Virus record (IMG/VR): IMGVR_UViG_3300032294_001352
Coordinates: 1 to 64,000 of that record
Strand: one strand, 5' to 3'
Length of the DNA stretch: 64,000 nucleotides
Source of the DNA: a virus
Made by a program: the position numbers and the translations under genes
Shown: positions 50,794 to 57,156 of the stretch, piece after piece
How the letters are laid out: each line of letters opens with the position of its first letter
How positions within the stretch are numbered: position 1 is the stretch's first letter
Notes under the pieces: generated by a model
What the model saw: the letters and a program-made list of their open reading frames with translations, nothing else
Told to the model about the DNA's origin: nothing
The model's database searches: none

Positions 50794-51948
50794 ATGAGTT
50801 TTGCGATTGACATCCGACAGTGGAAGACGGTAGAAGCCTTTGAGGCGCATCTGAATGCACACGATCCTGCTATCTGTGATTGGGTGCAAGGCATCGTGAT
50901 TCATCATACGTGGCGACCACTGCCCAGTCAGTGGCGTGGCCGATCGTCGATTGAGGGAATGAAAGCGTACTATGAGCGGCAGTCACCACCGTGGACTGCT
51001 GGACCACACTTGTTCATTGTGACTGGCAGCCCTAATCCGTCTGATGACGGTATCTGGCAGATGACTCCGCTCAACATGGTGGGTGTACACGCTACGGTGT
51101 GTAATCCAACAACGTGGGGCATTGAAGTGGTGGGTGACTATGATGATGAACCGTGGACATTTTCTACCAAGCAGTTGGCGGTTGGTGCTGCTGCGGCATT
51201 GGCCAAGTGGCGCGGAATCATCATCTCACCTCAGACGGTAAAAGGCCATCGGGATTGTAAGAGCAGCAAGTCATGTCCAGGCAATGCCATCAACATGCAG
51301 CAGGTGCGTGACTGGATTAACGCAGAGATCAATGGCACACCAGCGCGTGAACCAATCACGGCTGACAGTCAGATCCTTGCGGCACCACGATGCAGCATGG
51401 AAACTGCGTTGGATTACATCATGAACCGGAATCCACGGCCTGCGTACACGCTGAGTGATTTCTCTATTCATATCCTGCCTGCATACTGGCAGTTAGGCAA
51501 ACTGACTGGTGTTGATCCGTGTATTGCCATTGCCCAAGCAATCCATGAAACGGCCAACTTTAGCAGTTGGTGGTCGTTGCGCCCACGACGCAATCCTGCT
51601 GGGATCGGGGTGACAGGCCAATCTAGCCGAACCGCGCCACATCCTGAGGAAGTCAACAAGTGGGCATATGACAAAGACGTGAACCTGTGGAAGTTCGGTT
51701 TATCGTTCCCATCATGGCAGGTGAGTGCATTGGCACACATGGGCCGATTATGTGCATACGCAACCAAGCCTGCTGAACGCTCACCAGAGCAACAGAAGAT
51801 TGTAGAACAAGCATTGATGATGCGATCGCTTCCATTGGCCTTACAGGGAAGCGCGCCGGTGCTCTTTGGCCTTAATGGGAAGTGGGCTTATCCTGGCACC
51901 ACGTATGCCCAACGGATTGCTGCCATAGCCACAGAGATGGCATTCTAG
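50794..51948 (+). CDS. Endolysin: amidase plus glucosaminidase-like domain, 384 aa
   Basis: Degrades the host wall at lysis. N-terminal Amidase_2 domain (about 25-165) with zinc ligands in GIVIHHTWR (His34/35), GVHATV (near 97) and the Cys of SKSCPG, cutting the MurNAc-L-Ala bond. C-terminal domain (about 200-384) with AQAIHETANFSSWWS, RNPAGIGVTG and YAQRIAAIA looks like an endo-beta-N-acetylglucosaminidase. No signal peptide, so it needs a holin or other export; none is evident next to it. Confidence 0.88.
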   Translation: MSFAIDIRQWKTVEAFEAHLNAHDPAICDWVQGIVIHHTWRPLPSQWRGRSSIEGMKAYYERQSPPWTAGPHLFIVTGSPNPSDDGIWQMTPLNMVGVHATVCNPTTWGIEVVGDYDDEPWTFSTKQLAVGAAAALAKWRGIIISPQTVKGHRDCKSSKSCPGNAINMQQVRDWINAEINGTPAREPITADSQILAAPRCSMETALDYIMNRNPRPAYTLSDFSIHILPAYWQLGKLTGVDPCIAIAQAIHETANFSSWWSLRPRRNPAGIGVTGQSSRTAPHPEEVNKWAYDKDVNLWKFGLSFPSWQVSALAHMGRLCAYATKPAERSPEQQKIVEQALMMRSLPLALQGSAPVLFGLNGKWAYPGTTYAQRIAAIATEMAF

Positions 51949-52033
51949 CAGCCGGATGCTCCGTGATCAGGCTAATAACCATCTGATTCCAACGCGGAAA
52001 ATCACCAATTTTCTGTGATTCTCAAATTGGTAC

Positions 52034-52062
52034 TTGACAAACTATACATTTTGTCTTACAAT
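52034..52062 (+). promoter_or_regulatory. Promoter of the RNA locus
   Basis: TTGACA (52034-52039), 17-base spacer, TACAAT (52057-52062). The predicted start is about 52069, just before the folded RNA. No AGGTTGA leader, in keeping with a non-coding transcript. Region 51949-52033 holds only a weak hairpin (CCAATTT/AAATTGG). Confidence 0.85.
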
Positions 52063-52082
52063 GACTGACATGAGGGAATGGC

Positions 52083-52361
52083 GTGTGGGGAGAGAAAAAA
52101 CCGTGACTGACACTCACGAGTACCTCACACTTAATGGTGAGAGATGGTAGTGGTTGCCATCCAGATGTGTTGACTCGCAATCAACATGTTGACACCAGCC
52201 GTAGGTGGTGCGACCACCTCAGCAGACCTACAAGCATTATCGGACTCCGTGCGCTGGTAATGTGGAAGGCGGGCACCTCGAAGAAAGAAAGCGTCGCACA
52301 GGAACTGGTACTCGGTATTACACTGAGTAGGTGGGCAACCTGCCAAATAGCCCACCGTTAT
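52083..52361 (+). ncRNA. Unclassified structured RNA upstream of the tmRNA
   Basis: About 280 bases with no gene but many pairings: GTGTGGGG with CCTCACAC around a GTGA/TCAC hairpin; GATGG/CCATC with a nine-base loop; a nine-pair hairpin with seven-base loop CTCGCAA; a three-way junction closed by ACCAGC/GCTGGT with arms GTAGG/CCTAC, GGTGG/CCACC and CGG/CCG; ACTCGGT/ACTGAGT; GGTGGGC/GCCCACC. It begins at a strong promoter and reads into the tmRNA. It is not a tRNA (no cloverleaf) and I could not match it to a known class. Confidence 0.65.
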
Positions 52362-52494
52362 GGGGATGCTCTGGTATTGACAGGGTGATTTGGCAATCAG
52401 TAGCGATAACTGCCCACGGGAAGACGCGAACGCTGCCTGCCTTTAATGGTGATAATCATTCTGGACTGCGGTTCGACTCCGCACATCTCCACCA
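52362..52494 (+). ncRNA. ssrA: Very short tmRNA (133 nt)
   Basis: tmRNA rescues stalled ribosomes. Acceptor stem GGGGATG (52362-52368) pairs with CATCTCC (52484-52490), with a G-U at the third pair, the alanine identity signal; A and CCA follow. T-arm TGCGG/CCGCA with loop TTCGACT; the D-region CTCTGGTATTGACAGGG matches the tmRNA consensus; helix P2 is GGGTGATT with AATCATTC (52454-52461). The possible tag frame ends at TAA (52444) with further in-frame stops at 52450 and 52453; it reads ...EDANAACL, not the usual LAA end. Most tmRNAs are 300-400 nt with four pseudoknots, which are absent here. Confidence 0.85.
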
Positions 52495-52496
52495 AT

Positions 52497-52658
52497 GCTC
52501 AGGTTTCGTTTGGGAAGTTTGACAGGGAGCGCAATCCTAGGATGTTATCGCCGATCCGGCCAATCGGATAGTGGAATCCCGACGGGGATAGAGTGAGAAA
52601 TCATCCGCTCACCAAATTGCGCCCACATACGCAGGTTCAATTCCTGCCCTGAGCACCA
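52497..52658 (+). ncRNA. Second tmRNA-like RNA (162 nt), non-alanine acceptor
   Basis: Starts two bases after the CCA of the tmRNA. Acceptor GCTCAGG (52497-52503) pairs perfectly with CCTGAGC (52648-52654), then A and CCA. T-arm GCAGG/CCTGC with loop TTCAATT. GTTTGACAGGG matches the D-region of the first RNA, and helix GGG(a)GCGCAAT (52525-52535) pairs with ATTGCGCCC (52616-52624) like P2. Inside are hairpins ATCCG/CGGAT, ATCCC/GGGAT and GTGAG/CTCAC. The third acceptor pair is T-A, so alanine charging is not expected. No tag frame is obvious. Confidence 0.72.
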
Positions 52659-52694
52659 CTACTACTATTACTCGCTGACCAGTAAGGAGCGCCC

Positions 52695-53009
52695 ATGAAC
52701 AAGCACAAGTCACTGAATGAGATGATGGCTGAGAAAAACATCAAGATGGTCGTGAATAATTTCATGGTTGGTGATTTATCCGTGCGCGTGGTGGCCAACA
52801 ACATGGGCCATGACTTTGAGCGGATGGCGAACAACCAGTGCAACATGGCCATCTACATCATCCGTGAGCGTGATTGGGATGAGGAGCAAATCATCATGCT
52901 TGGTGGTGAGTCACTGGTGATGGATATTGAAGACCATGACCAAGTGCTGGTCCATGCAAAACTGTTGCTTAGCCGTCTGATGTTGTCGCTGCTTGATGCA
53001 ATACAGTAG
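52695..53009 (+). CDS. Hypothetical protein, 104 aa
   Basis: Not recognised. Starts MNKHKSLNEMMAEKNIKMV; N-terminal helices, a strand pair (MAIYIIRERDWDEEQIIML) and a hydrophobic C-terminal helix (AKLLLSRLMLSLLDAI). The AGTAAGGAGC site matches cassette leaders, but the gene follows the RNA locus. It may be on the same transcript as the tmRNA. Confidence 0.72.
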   Translation: MNKHKSLNEMMAEKNIKMVVNNFMVGDLSVRVVANNMGHDFERMANNQCNMAIYIIRERDWDEEQIIMLGGESLVMDIEDHDQVLVHAKLLLSRLMLSLLDAIQ

Positions 53010-53018
53010 GAGGCGCGT

Positions 53019-53207
53019 ATGAAGATTGTTTCGTGCTCATGCCCACAGTGTCGCGCGTTGATGCGTTCAAAGCATGAAAGCCGTGCATTGACCAAAGTCA
53101 CGCGCGCTGCTCGCCGAAACGCAAAGCAGGCCGTTGATCGCATGACACGCACACGCAACTGGGATATGGACATCCCGACCAAAATCAGCATCCCACCTAT
53201 TGGCTAA
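53019..53207 (+). CDS. Small basic Cys-containing protein, 62 aa
   Basis: MKIVSCSCPQCRALMRSKHESR, with C-x-C-x-x-C, followed by a very basic helix (TKVTRAARRNAKQAVDRMTR). Could bind zinc and nucleic acid. AGGAGG precedes the start; a terminator follows. Confidence 0.68.
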   Translation: MKIVSCSCPQCRALMRSKHESRALTKVTRAARRNAKQAVDRMTRTRNWDMDIPTKISIPPIG

Positions 53208-53226
53208 TCAATCAGCCTGATCGACC

Positions 53227-53254
53227 ATCCCTCACATGATACGTGGGGGATTTT
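53227..53254 (+). terminator. Rho-independent terminator
   Basis: Nine-pair stem with one G-U (53227-53235 and 53243-53251), seven-base loop, then TTTT. Ends the transcript of the genes at 52695-53207. Confidence 0.75.
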
Positions 53255-53295
53255 GGCGTGTAATCAAATTGTCATCTTATTTTCAATAAAAACAC

Positions 53296-53337
53296 TTGCA
53301 AATTATATAGTTTTCTGCTAGAATGATTTTAGGTTGA
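53296..53337 (+). promoter_or_regulatory. AGGTTGA-cassette promoter
   Basis: TTGCAA (53296-53301), 17-base spacer with TATATAG, TAGAAT (53319-53324), AGGTTGA (53331-53337), then AAGTAAGGAG before the start at 53360. Confidence 0.86.
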
Positions 53338-53359
53338 ATTGCAAGTAAGGAGAACGCTT

Positions 53360-53644
53360 ATGACCATGACTGTTACACCAGCCCAAATCGCTCGCCAAGC
53401 CTTCGTGGCTGCCCAGGTGGCCATCATCCGCGCTAGCGAGCATCCTCAGGCATCACGATGGGTGAATGCTGTTATCCGCGCCGGTGAGGCCTTTGCGACG
53501 CGCGCTGGTCGCAAGGAGATGGCTGAGCGTTGCGCCACGTACAAGACCACGGTGGCCTCATGTGAGTGTGAGGCGAGTTCCCATGGCAATCCATGTAAGC
53601 ACCGTGCGTTCGTTCGCTTGGTCCAGAAGTGGGAGGAAGAATAA
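53360..53644 (+). CDS. SWIM-type zinc-finger-like protein, 94 aa
   Basis: Helical N-terminus (PAQIARQAFVAAQVAIIRA, WVNAVIRAGEAFATRAG) and C-terminal CECEASSHGNPCKH (about 68-81), the CxC...CxH pattern of SWIM zinc fingers, which bind DNA or proteins. First gene of a five- to six-gene run of small genes to 54858. Start set by AAGGAG. Confidence 0.75.
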   Translation: MTMTVTPAQIARQAFVAAQVAIIRASEHPQASRWVNAVIRAGEAFATRAGRKEMAERCATYKTTVASCECEASSHGNPCKHRAFVRLVQKWEEE

Positions 53645-53872
53645 ATGAACTTTGATGTCATGGACTTTTCGATGCGTGAGATGTGGAGCAAACTGACGAT
53701 GGATGAGCGTCGTCAGTTGCTCCAAGAGCATAAGATGTGGCCTGGTTTCGTAGAACAAGCACCACGGCCAAGCAACCAAGATTGCTCGGCTGAGTTCACC
53801 AGTGCTGTGGCGTTGCGTGTCAGTCAGAAGCGGAAAGCAGCAGAAGCCAAAGGAAAAATCAATGCCAAATGA
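53645..53872 (+). CDS. Hypothetical protein, 75 aa
   Basis: Not recognised. MNFDVMDFSMREMWSKLTMDERRQLLQEHK, helical, with a basic C-terminus (VSQKRKAAEAKGKINAK). Starts directly after the previous stop, with GGAGGAAG as ribosome site; overlaps the next gene by 11 bases. Confidence 0.7.
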   Translation: MNFDVMDFSMREMWSKLTMDERRQLLQEHKMWPGFVEQAPRPSNQDCSAEFTSAVALRVSQKRKAAEAKGKINAK

Positions 53873-54107
53873 GCAACCACCACTACGCACACCCACGACC
53901 ACGGATTTTGCGCTAGTCAACTTCGCTCGAAACTTAATCGCAGACATGGTAGTGCCTCTCAGCCATGAGGGGCTTCTACTTGAATCTGTGGTCCGTCTGG
54001 TGGCCAAAGAAGAGGGATTGGATGACAATCACACGGCCTTTCTGATAGCCCTAGCACTAGGGAATGTCACTGAGGATAATTGGGAATCAACCTACATACC
54101 GTTTTAG
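53862..54107 (+). CDS. Hypothetical protein, 81 aa
   Basis: Not recognised. Pro/Thr-rich start, then helices (FALVNFARNLIADMVVPLS; SVVRLVAKEEGLD; TAFLIALALG). The start at 53862 is favoured by AAAGGAAAA; the upstream in-frame codons overlap the previous gene. Confidence 0.65.
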   Translation: MPNEQPPLRTPTTTDFALVNFARNLIADMVVPLSHEGLLLESVVRLVAKEEGLDDNHTAFLIALALGNVTEDNWESTYIPF

Positions 54108-54118
54108 GAGGATCACGG

Positions 54119-54331
54119 ATGCAACACTGGGGATGGATAGGAAATTACACCATTGTACGCACTGGCAGCCACGCAGGCGCAATGGTCAACGGTTCTGTGA
54201 CGTTTGATCCACAGATGTGTATGTGGAAGTGGCTAGTGATGGCAGATAATGTCAAAGTGCGTGAGGGAATGACGGTGACTGCGCGGATGGCCGTGCAACA
54301 GGTTGATACGTATTTTGAGGAGGAAGTGTAA
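54119..54331 (+). CDS. Hypothetical protein, 70 aa
   Basis: Not recognised. Starts MQHWGWIGNYTIVRTGSHAG; beta-rich with a C-terminal helix (TVTARMAVQQVDTYF). AGGAGG precedes the ATG; its stop overlaps the next start (TAATG). Confidence 0.68.
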   Translation: MQHWGWIGNYTIVRTGSHAGAMVNGSVTFDPQMCMWKWLVMADNVKVREGMTVTARMAVQQVDTYFEEEV

Positions 54332-54528
54332 TGACCACGATGAAAGACAAGACTAAAGGCGGCAACAAGAAGTTGAAGACCATTCAGATGACACCAGACT
54401 TTGAGCGGAATCTGGCGATCCTGCGTAAGTTTGGCCACACGACGGATGCTAAGGCCATCCGTGACGCTGTGAAGACGTTGGCTATGGAGCGCACTGGGGA
54501 GTTGACGATTACCAAGCGACAGGGATAG
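54331..54528 (+). CDS. Ribbon-helix-helix-like DNA-binding protein, 65 aa
   Basis: Basic N-terminus (MKDKTKGGNKKLK), strand TIQMTPDF, helix ERNLAILRKFG and helix TDAKAIRDAVKTLAME fit the Arc/MetJ ribbon-helix-helix fold. It is the nearest candidate to bind the repeated operator 330 bases downstream (54858-54928). Function inferred from pattern only. Confidence 0.66.
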   Translation: MTTMKDKTKGGNKKLKTIQMTPDFERNLAILRKFGHTTDAKAIRDAVKTLAMERTGELTITKRQG

Positions 54529-54531
54529 ACC

Positions 54532-54858
54532 ATGAGCGTGTTGAAAGATGAGTGCGGCAAAGATGTAGCCATTGTGGATCGGAATGAACACGGTGGCTAC
54601 ATTGTACGCTTCCAAGTGCATGGCCTTTGGTTTGACATCTCATCGGTGTGCAACCAGCACAATGATTTGATGTATCAACGCTGCATAGAAAAAGCCATGC
54701 TCCAACTAGAATGGTATGCAGGATGTGATGACGTGCTGAACCGACGTGCGGCACTGCAGATCAAGTCAATCACCACTGGACCAGTACCACCAATGATGAG
54801 CAGCACCGTGATGAGCGTGCTGAGCATGTGGCGAGATTTTCAGCGATCAGGTAGGTGA
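54532..54858 (+). CDS. Hypothetical protein, 108 aa
   Basis: Not recognised. Starts MSVLKDECGKDVAIVDRNEHGGY; a strand-rich first half and helical second half with LEWYAGCDDVLNRRAALQI and a Met/Ser-rich end. Weak ribosome site (AGGGA). Ends exactly at the start of the operator repeats. Confidence 0.66.
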   Translation: MSVLKDECGKDVAIVDRNEHGGYIVRFQVHGLWFDISSVCNQHNDLMYQRCIEKAMLQLEWYAGCDDVLNRRAALQIKSITTGPVPPMMSSTVMSVLSMWRDFQRSGR

Positions 54859-54928
54859 TTTGCAAAAAATGCAATTCATTTGCGATTATCGCAATTCATT
54901 TGCAAAAAGTGCAAAGAAACATTTGCAT
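54858..54928. repeat. Tandem palindromic operator repeats
   Basis: Three units beginning ATTTGC at 54858, 54878 and 54898 and a part unit at 54921. The first two are 20 bp, the third 23. Each unit holds a palindrome of TTTGC and GCAA with a six- to seven-base AT centre. The last unit overlaps the -35 of the promoter at 54923. This is the layout of a cooperative repressor or activator site for the replication genes. Confidence 0.8.
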
Positions 54929-54952
54929 TTTATATATTGTATGTGCTATACT
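54923..54952 (+). promoter_or_regulatory. Promoter of the recombination/replication operon
   Basis: TTGCAT (54923-54928), 18-base spacer, TGC-TATACT (extended -10, 54944-54952). Overlaps the operator repeats. The leader lacks AGGTTGA, so this operon is controlled differently from the cassette genes. Confidence 0.75.
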
Positions 54953-55002
54953 ACGAACGTGGTCATGCACCACTAGTCAACTAATCAGTTAAGGAGAAAG
55001 CC

Positions 55003-55734
55003 ATGAGTTTCGAGATGTTGCGTGAACCGTTCCACCCTGACCAGTTGGAGTTCAAGGTGGAAGTCAAGAGCAAAGACGGCCAGAAAGGCCAAGCCAGCAC
55101 CTACGTTGATCCTCGGCGCTATCAGGAGCGTCTGGATGATGCGTTTGGTCCGGAGAACTGGGATGTGGAATATCGTCCACTTGGGGCTAACGTGAGTGGT
55201 TCAGTCACTGAGGATGGCGAGAAACGCAGTGCATCAGGCGCGGTTATCGCACGTCTGACCATCCGCTACAACGGCCAAACCGTGGTCCGTGAGGAAGTGG
55301 GAGAGTTTGGTGGTGAGGGAAAGTCACAGTATCCAACGGCTACAGCCCAAGCGTTTAAGCGTGCGTGTGCTGCCTTTGGCCTTGGTCGCTACTTGTACTT
55401 CCTGCCAAAGATGTGGGGAGCAATCAACCAGTATCGCCAGTTTGAGGAAGCCGAGATTGAGCGCTTCAAGAAGATGTGCCCAGCACCGGCCAAAAGCCCA
55501 CAGAACAAGCCACAAGCCACGGAAAAGGCACAACCTGCACGCACCTACCCACAAGGCCAGGAAAGCGTACAGCAGGCCAAAGCAGTGGCACGCTTGGGGC
55601 AGTTGCTCCAACAGGCTGATGACATGGGAGCGCATTTCTCATACGTGCCAGAAAACTGGCGCACGCTCGGCTACCAAGAGTTGGTCCAACTTGGTCAGCG
55701 GATTGGGAAAGATCTTGCAGACATGAAAGAGTAG
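55003..55734 (+). CDS. Rad52-like single-strand annealing protein, 243 aa
   Basis: Anneals complementary strands in phage recombination. Family signs: YVDPRRYQERLDDAFGPENWDVEY (about 32-57), VIARLTIRYNGQTVVREEVGEFG (about 83-106) and ATAQAFKRACAAFGLGRYLYFLP (about 113-136), the typical Rad52/Sak-type block. The C-terminal third is a Pro/Gln linker with a small helical end. First gene of the replication operon, AAGGAG. Confidence 0.85.
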   Translation: MSFEMLREPFHPDQLEFKVEVKSKDGQKGQASTYVDPRRYQERLDDAFGPENWDVEYRPLGANVSGSVTEDGEKRSASGAVIARLTIRYNGQTVVREEVGEFGGEGKSQYPTATAQAFKRACAAFGLGRYLYFLPKMWGAINQYRQFEEAEIERFKKMCPAPAKSPQNKPQATEKAQPARTYPQGQESVQQAKAVARLGQLLQQADDMGAHFSYVPENWRTLGYQELVQLGQRIGKDLADMKE

Positions 55735-55737
55735 ACC

Positions 55738-56439
55738 ATGATTCCAAGTCAGTTATACGCAGATATACCTGACTTGACGGATACGGAGTTGCGCATCATC
55801 CTCGTGGTGATTGGCCACCAAGGCATCATGACGATGGGTGATGTGCAACAACGTACAGGGAGAAATCGACAGGTGTATGACGCAGTGAAGTCATTAGAGC
55901 AAAAGGGATGGTTAATGCGGCACAAAGTGGCATCGCTTGGTCCAGTGGCGTGGCGTTGGGAAATCCTCCGCTACACCGTTGCACCGATCACCCCACCAGT
56001 GCCAGAACCACCTGCACTGACTGAACCACCAGTCATCACGCAGGCAGCAGAAGATGCGGCAGTGAGTGTGAGTACCGTGGAATCCACTCCGGTGAATCCA
56101 CCAAAACCATCCAAGGCCAAAGCCAAAGCACCAAAGCCGGTGACAGCACAACACCACCCAGCCGTGGTGGCATACATGGAAATCACCCGTCGTCGACCGA
56201 CACATGCGGCAGCAGAGTTAATTGCAGCGCACGTTGCTGATGTGGATCGTTGGCGTGAGGCCGTTAAGTCGTACATTGTGCGTGGATGGAATCCCATGAA
56301 TGTCAACGGAATGATCCAAGTCTACAATGGTGATTTGGTTGTGAAGCGCGGGCGGCATAGCACAATCATTCCCCACCAATCACCAGACGTGGCAAAGGCA
56401 GCATGGGATGAGTATCTGAGCAAGGGGGAAGATGAATGA
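55738..56439 (+). CDS. Winged-helix replication protein (initiator-like), 233 aa
   Basis: N-terminal winged helix (about 15-75: DTELRIILVVIGHQGIMTM, GRNRQVYDAVKSLEQKGWL), Pro/Lys-rich linker (about 85-140), and a C-terminal helical domain (RWREAVKSYIVRGWNPMNVNGMIQVY, about 170-198) as in phage replication proteins that sit before a DnaC-type loader. Probably binds the origin or delivers the loader. Overlaps the next gene by four bases. Confidence 0.68.
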   Translation: MIPSQLYADIPDLTDTELRIILVVIGHQGIMTMGDVQQRTGRNRQVYDAVKSLEQKGWLMRHKVASLGPVAWRWEILRYTVAPITPPVPEPPALTEPPVITQAAEDAAVSVSTVESTPVNPPKPSKAKAKAPKPVTAQHHPAVVAYMEITRRRPTHAAAELIAAHVADVDRWREAVKSYIVRGWNPMNVNGMIQVYNGDLVVKRGRHSTIIPHQSPDVAKAAWDEYLSKGEDE

Positions 56440-57155
56440 CAATGGTTGACGTGCAATGCTGTGATGGGAGCGGATGGTACAAAAAGGAAGTTCCGTTTGG
56501 CCATCCTGACTGGGGAAAGTTGTTTCGGTGTGAGTGCGGCAAGGCTGGCGATCCGGAAGCGCGGATGAATGCGTTGCATGATGCACTCAAATCCTATGGC
56601 GAGTGTCGGTTTGACAACTGGTTTACCGATCGACCACTAGAACCAAACACATGGGGTGGCGTGACGTACAAGACGGAAGATCAGTACAAGGCCTTACGGA
56701 TTGCTACCAAGCGCGCCAAAGCCTATGCTGACGATCCTGAGGGAATGCTCTTTATCTTTGGCAGTTTCGGTGCTGGTAAGACGCACTTGGCTGCAGCCAT
56801 AGGCTACGCATGTGCAGAGCGGAATCTGCGTGTGCAGTATCACAACATCACTAATCTCGTAAGCAAACTGCGGCAAGCAGCAGGTGACTTTGATGTGGAG
56901 TCAATCATGCAACCACTGTTGACTGCTGACGTGCTGATCTTGGATGACATCGGTGCTGAGGAATCAATGTCAGCCTTTATCCAGTCACAAATCTATCGCT
57001 TGATTGATGAGCGATTGCATTTGGCCACCGTTATCACGTCAAATCTGGATGTGCAGTCACTCACGGACAAGATCGGTGGGCGCACGCAATCTCGATTACA
57101 AATGGCCCAGACCATCTGGTTGCCAGTATCTGATTACCGGAAGCAGAAGAAGTAG
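56436..57155 (+). CDS. DnaC/DnaI-like helicase loader ATPase, 239 aa
   Basis: AAA+ ATPase that loads replicative helicase. Walker A GSFGAGKTH (about 109-117), Walker B VLILDDIGAE (about 166-175), sensor ITSNLD near 213. The N-terminus has CCDGSGW and RCECGK, a zinc-binding type found in DnaC-like proteins. A helicase gene is not seen in this window, so host DnaB or an outside gene would be the partner. ATGA overlap with the gene upstream. Confidence 0.88.
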   Translation: MTMVDVQCCDGSGWYKKEVPFGHPDWGKLFRCECGKAGDPEARMNALHDALKSYGECRFDNWFTDRPLEPNTWGGVTYKTEDQYKALRIATKRAKAYADDPEGMLFIFGSFGAGKTHLAAAIGYACAERNLRVQYHNITNLVSKLRQAAGDFDVESIMQPLLTADVLILDDIGAEESMSAFIQSQIYRLIDERLHLATVITSNLDVQSLTDKIGGRTQSRLQMAQTIWLPVSDYRKQKK

Positions 57156-57156
57156 C

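Noticed and set aside
52130-52200. A tRNA-Ala reading of the hairpin with loop CTCGCAA
   Set aside because: No matching D-arm position, T-arm or acceptor stem surrounds it.
52083-52361. Membership in GOLLD or ROOL RNA classes
   Set aside because: Those RNAs are about 600-800 nt or more; this one is below 300 nt and no diagnostic motif could be checked.
52083-52658. A group I intron or an interrupted tRNA
   Set aside because: No anticodon arm can be placed between the D-like and T-arm parts, and I found no group I core motifs; the D-region and P2 helix fit tmRNA better.
57004-57156. Longer start for the glycosyltransferase-like gene
   Set aside because: It would overlap the end of the helicase loader by 150 bases; the first ATG after that stop gives a normal N-terminus.
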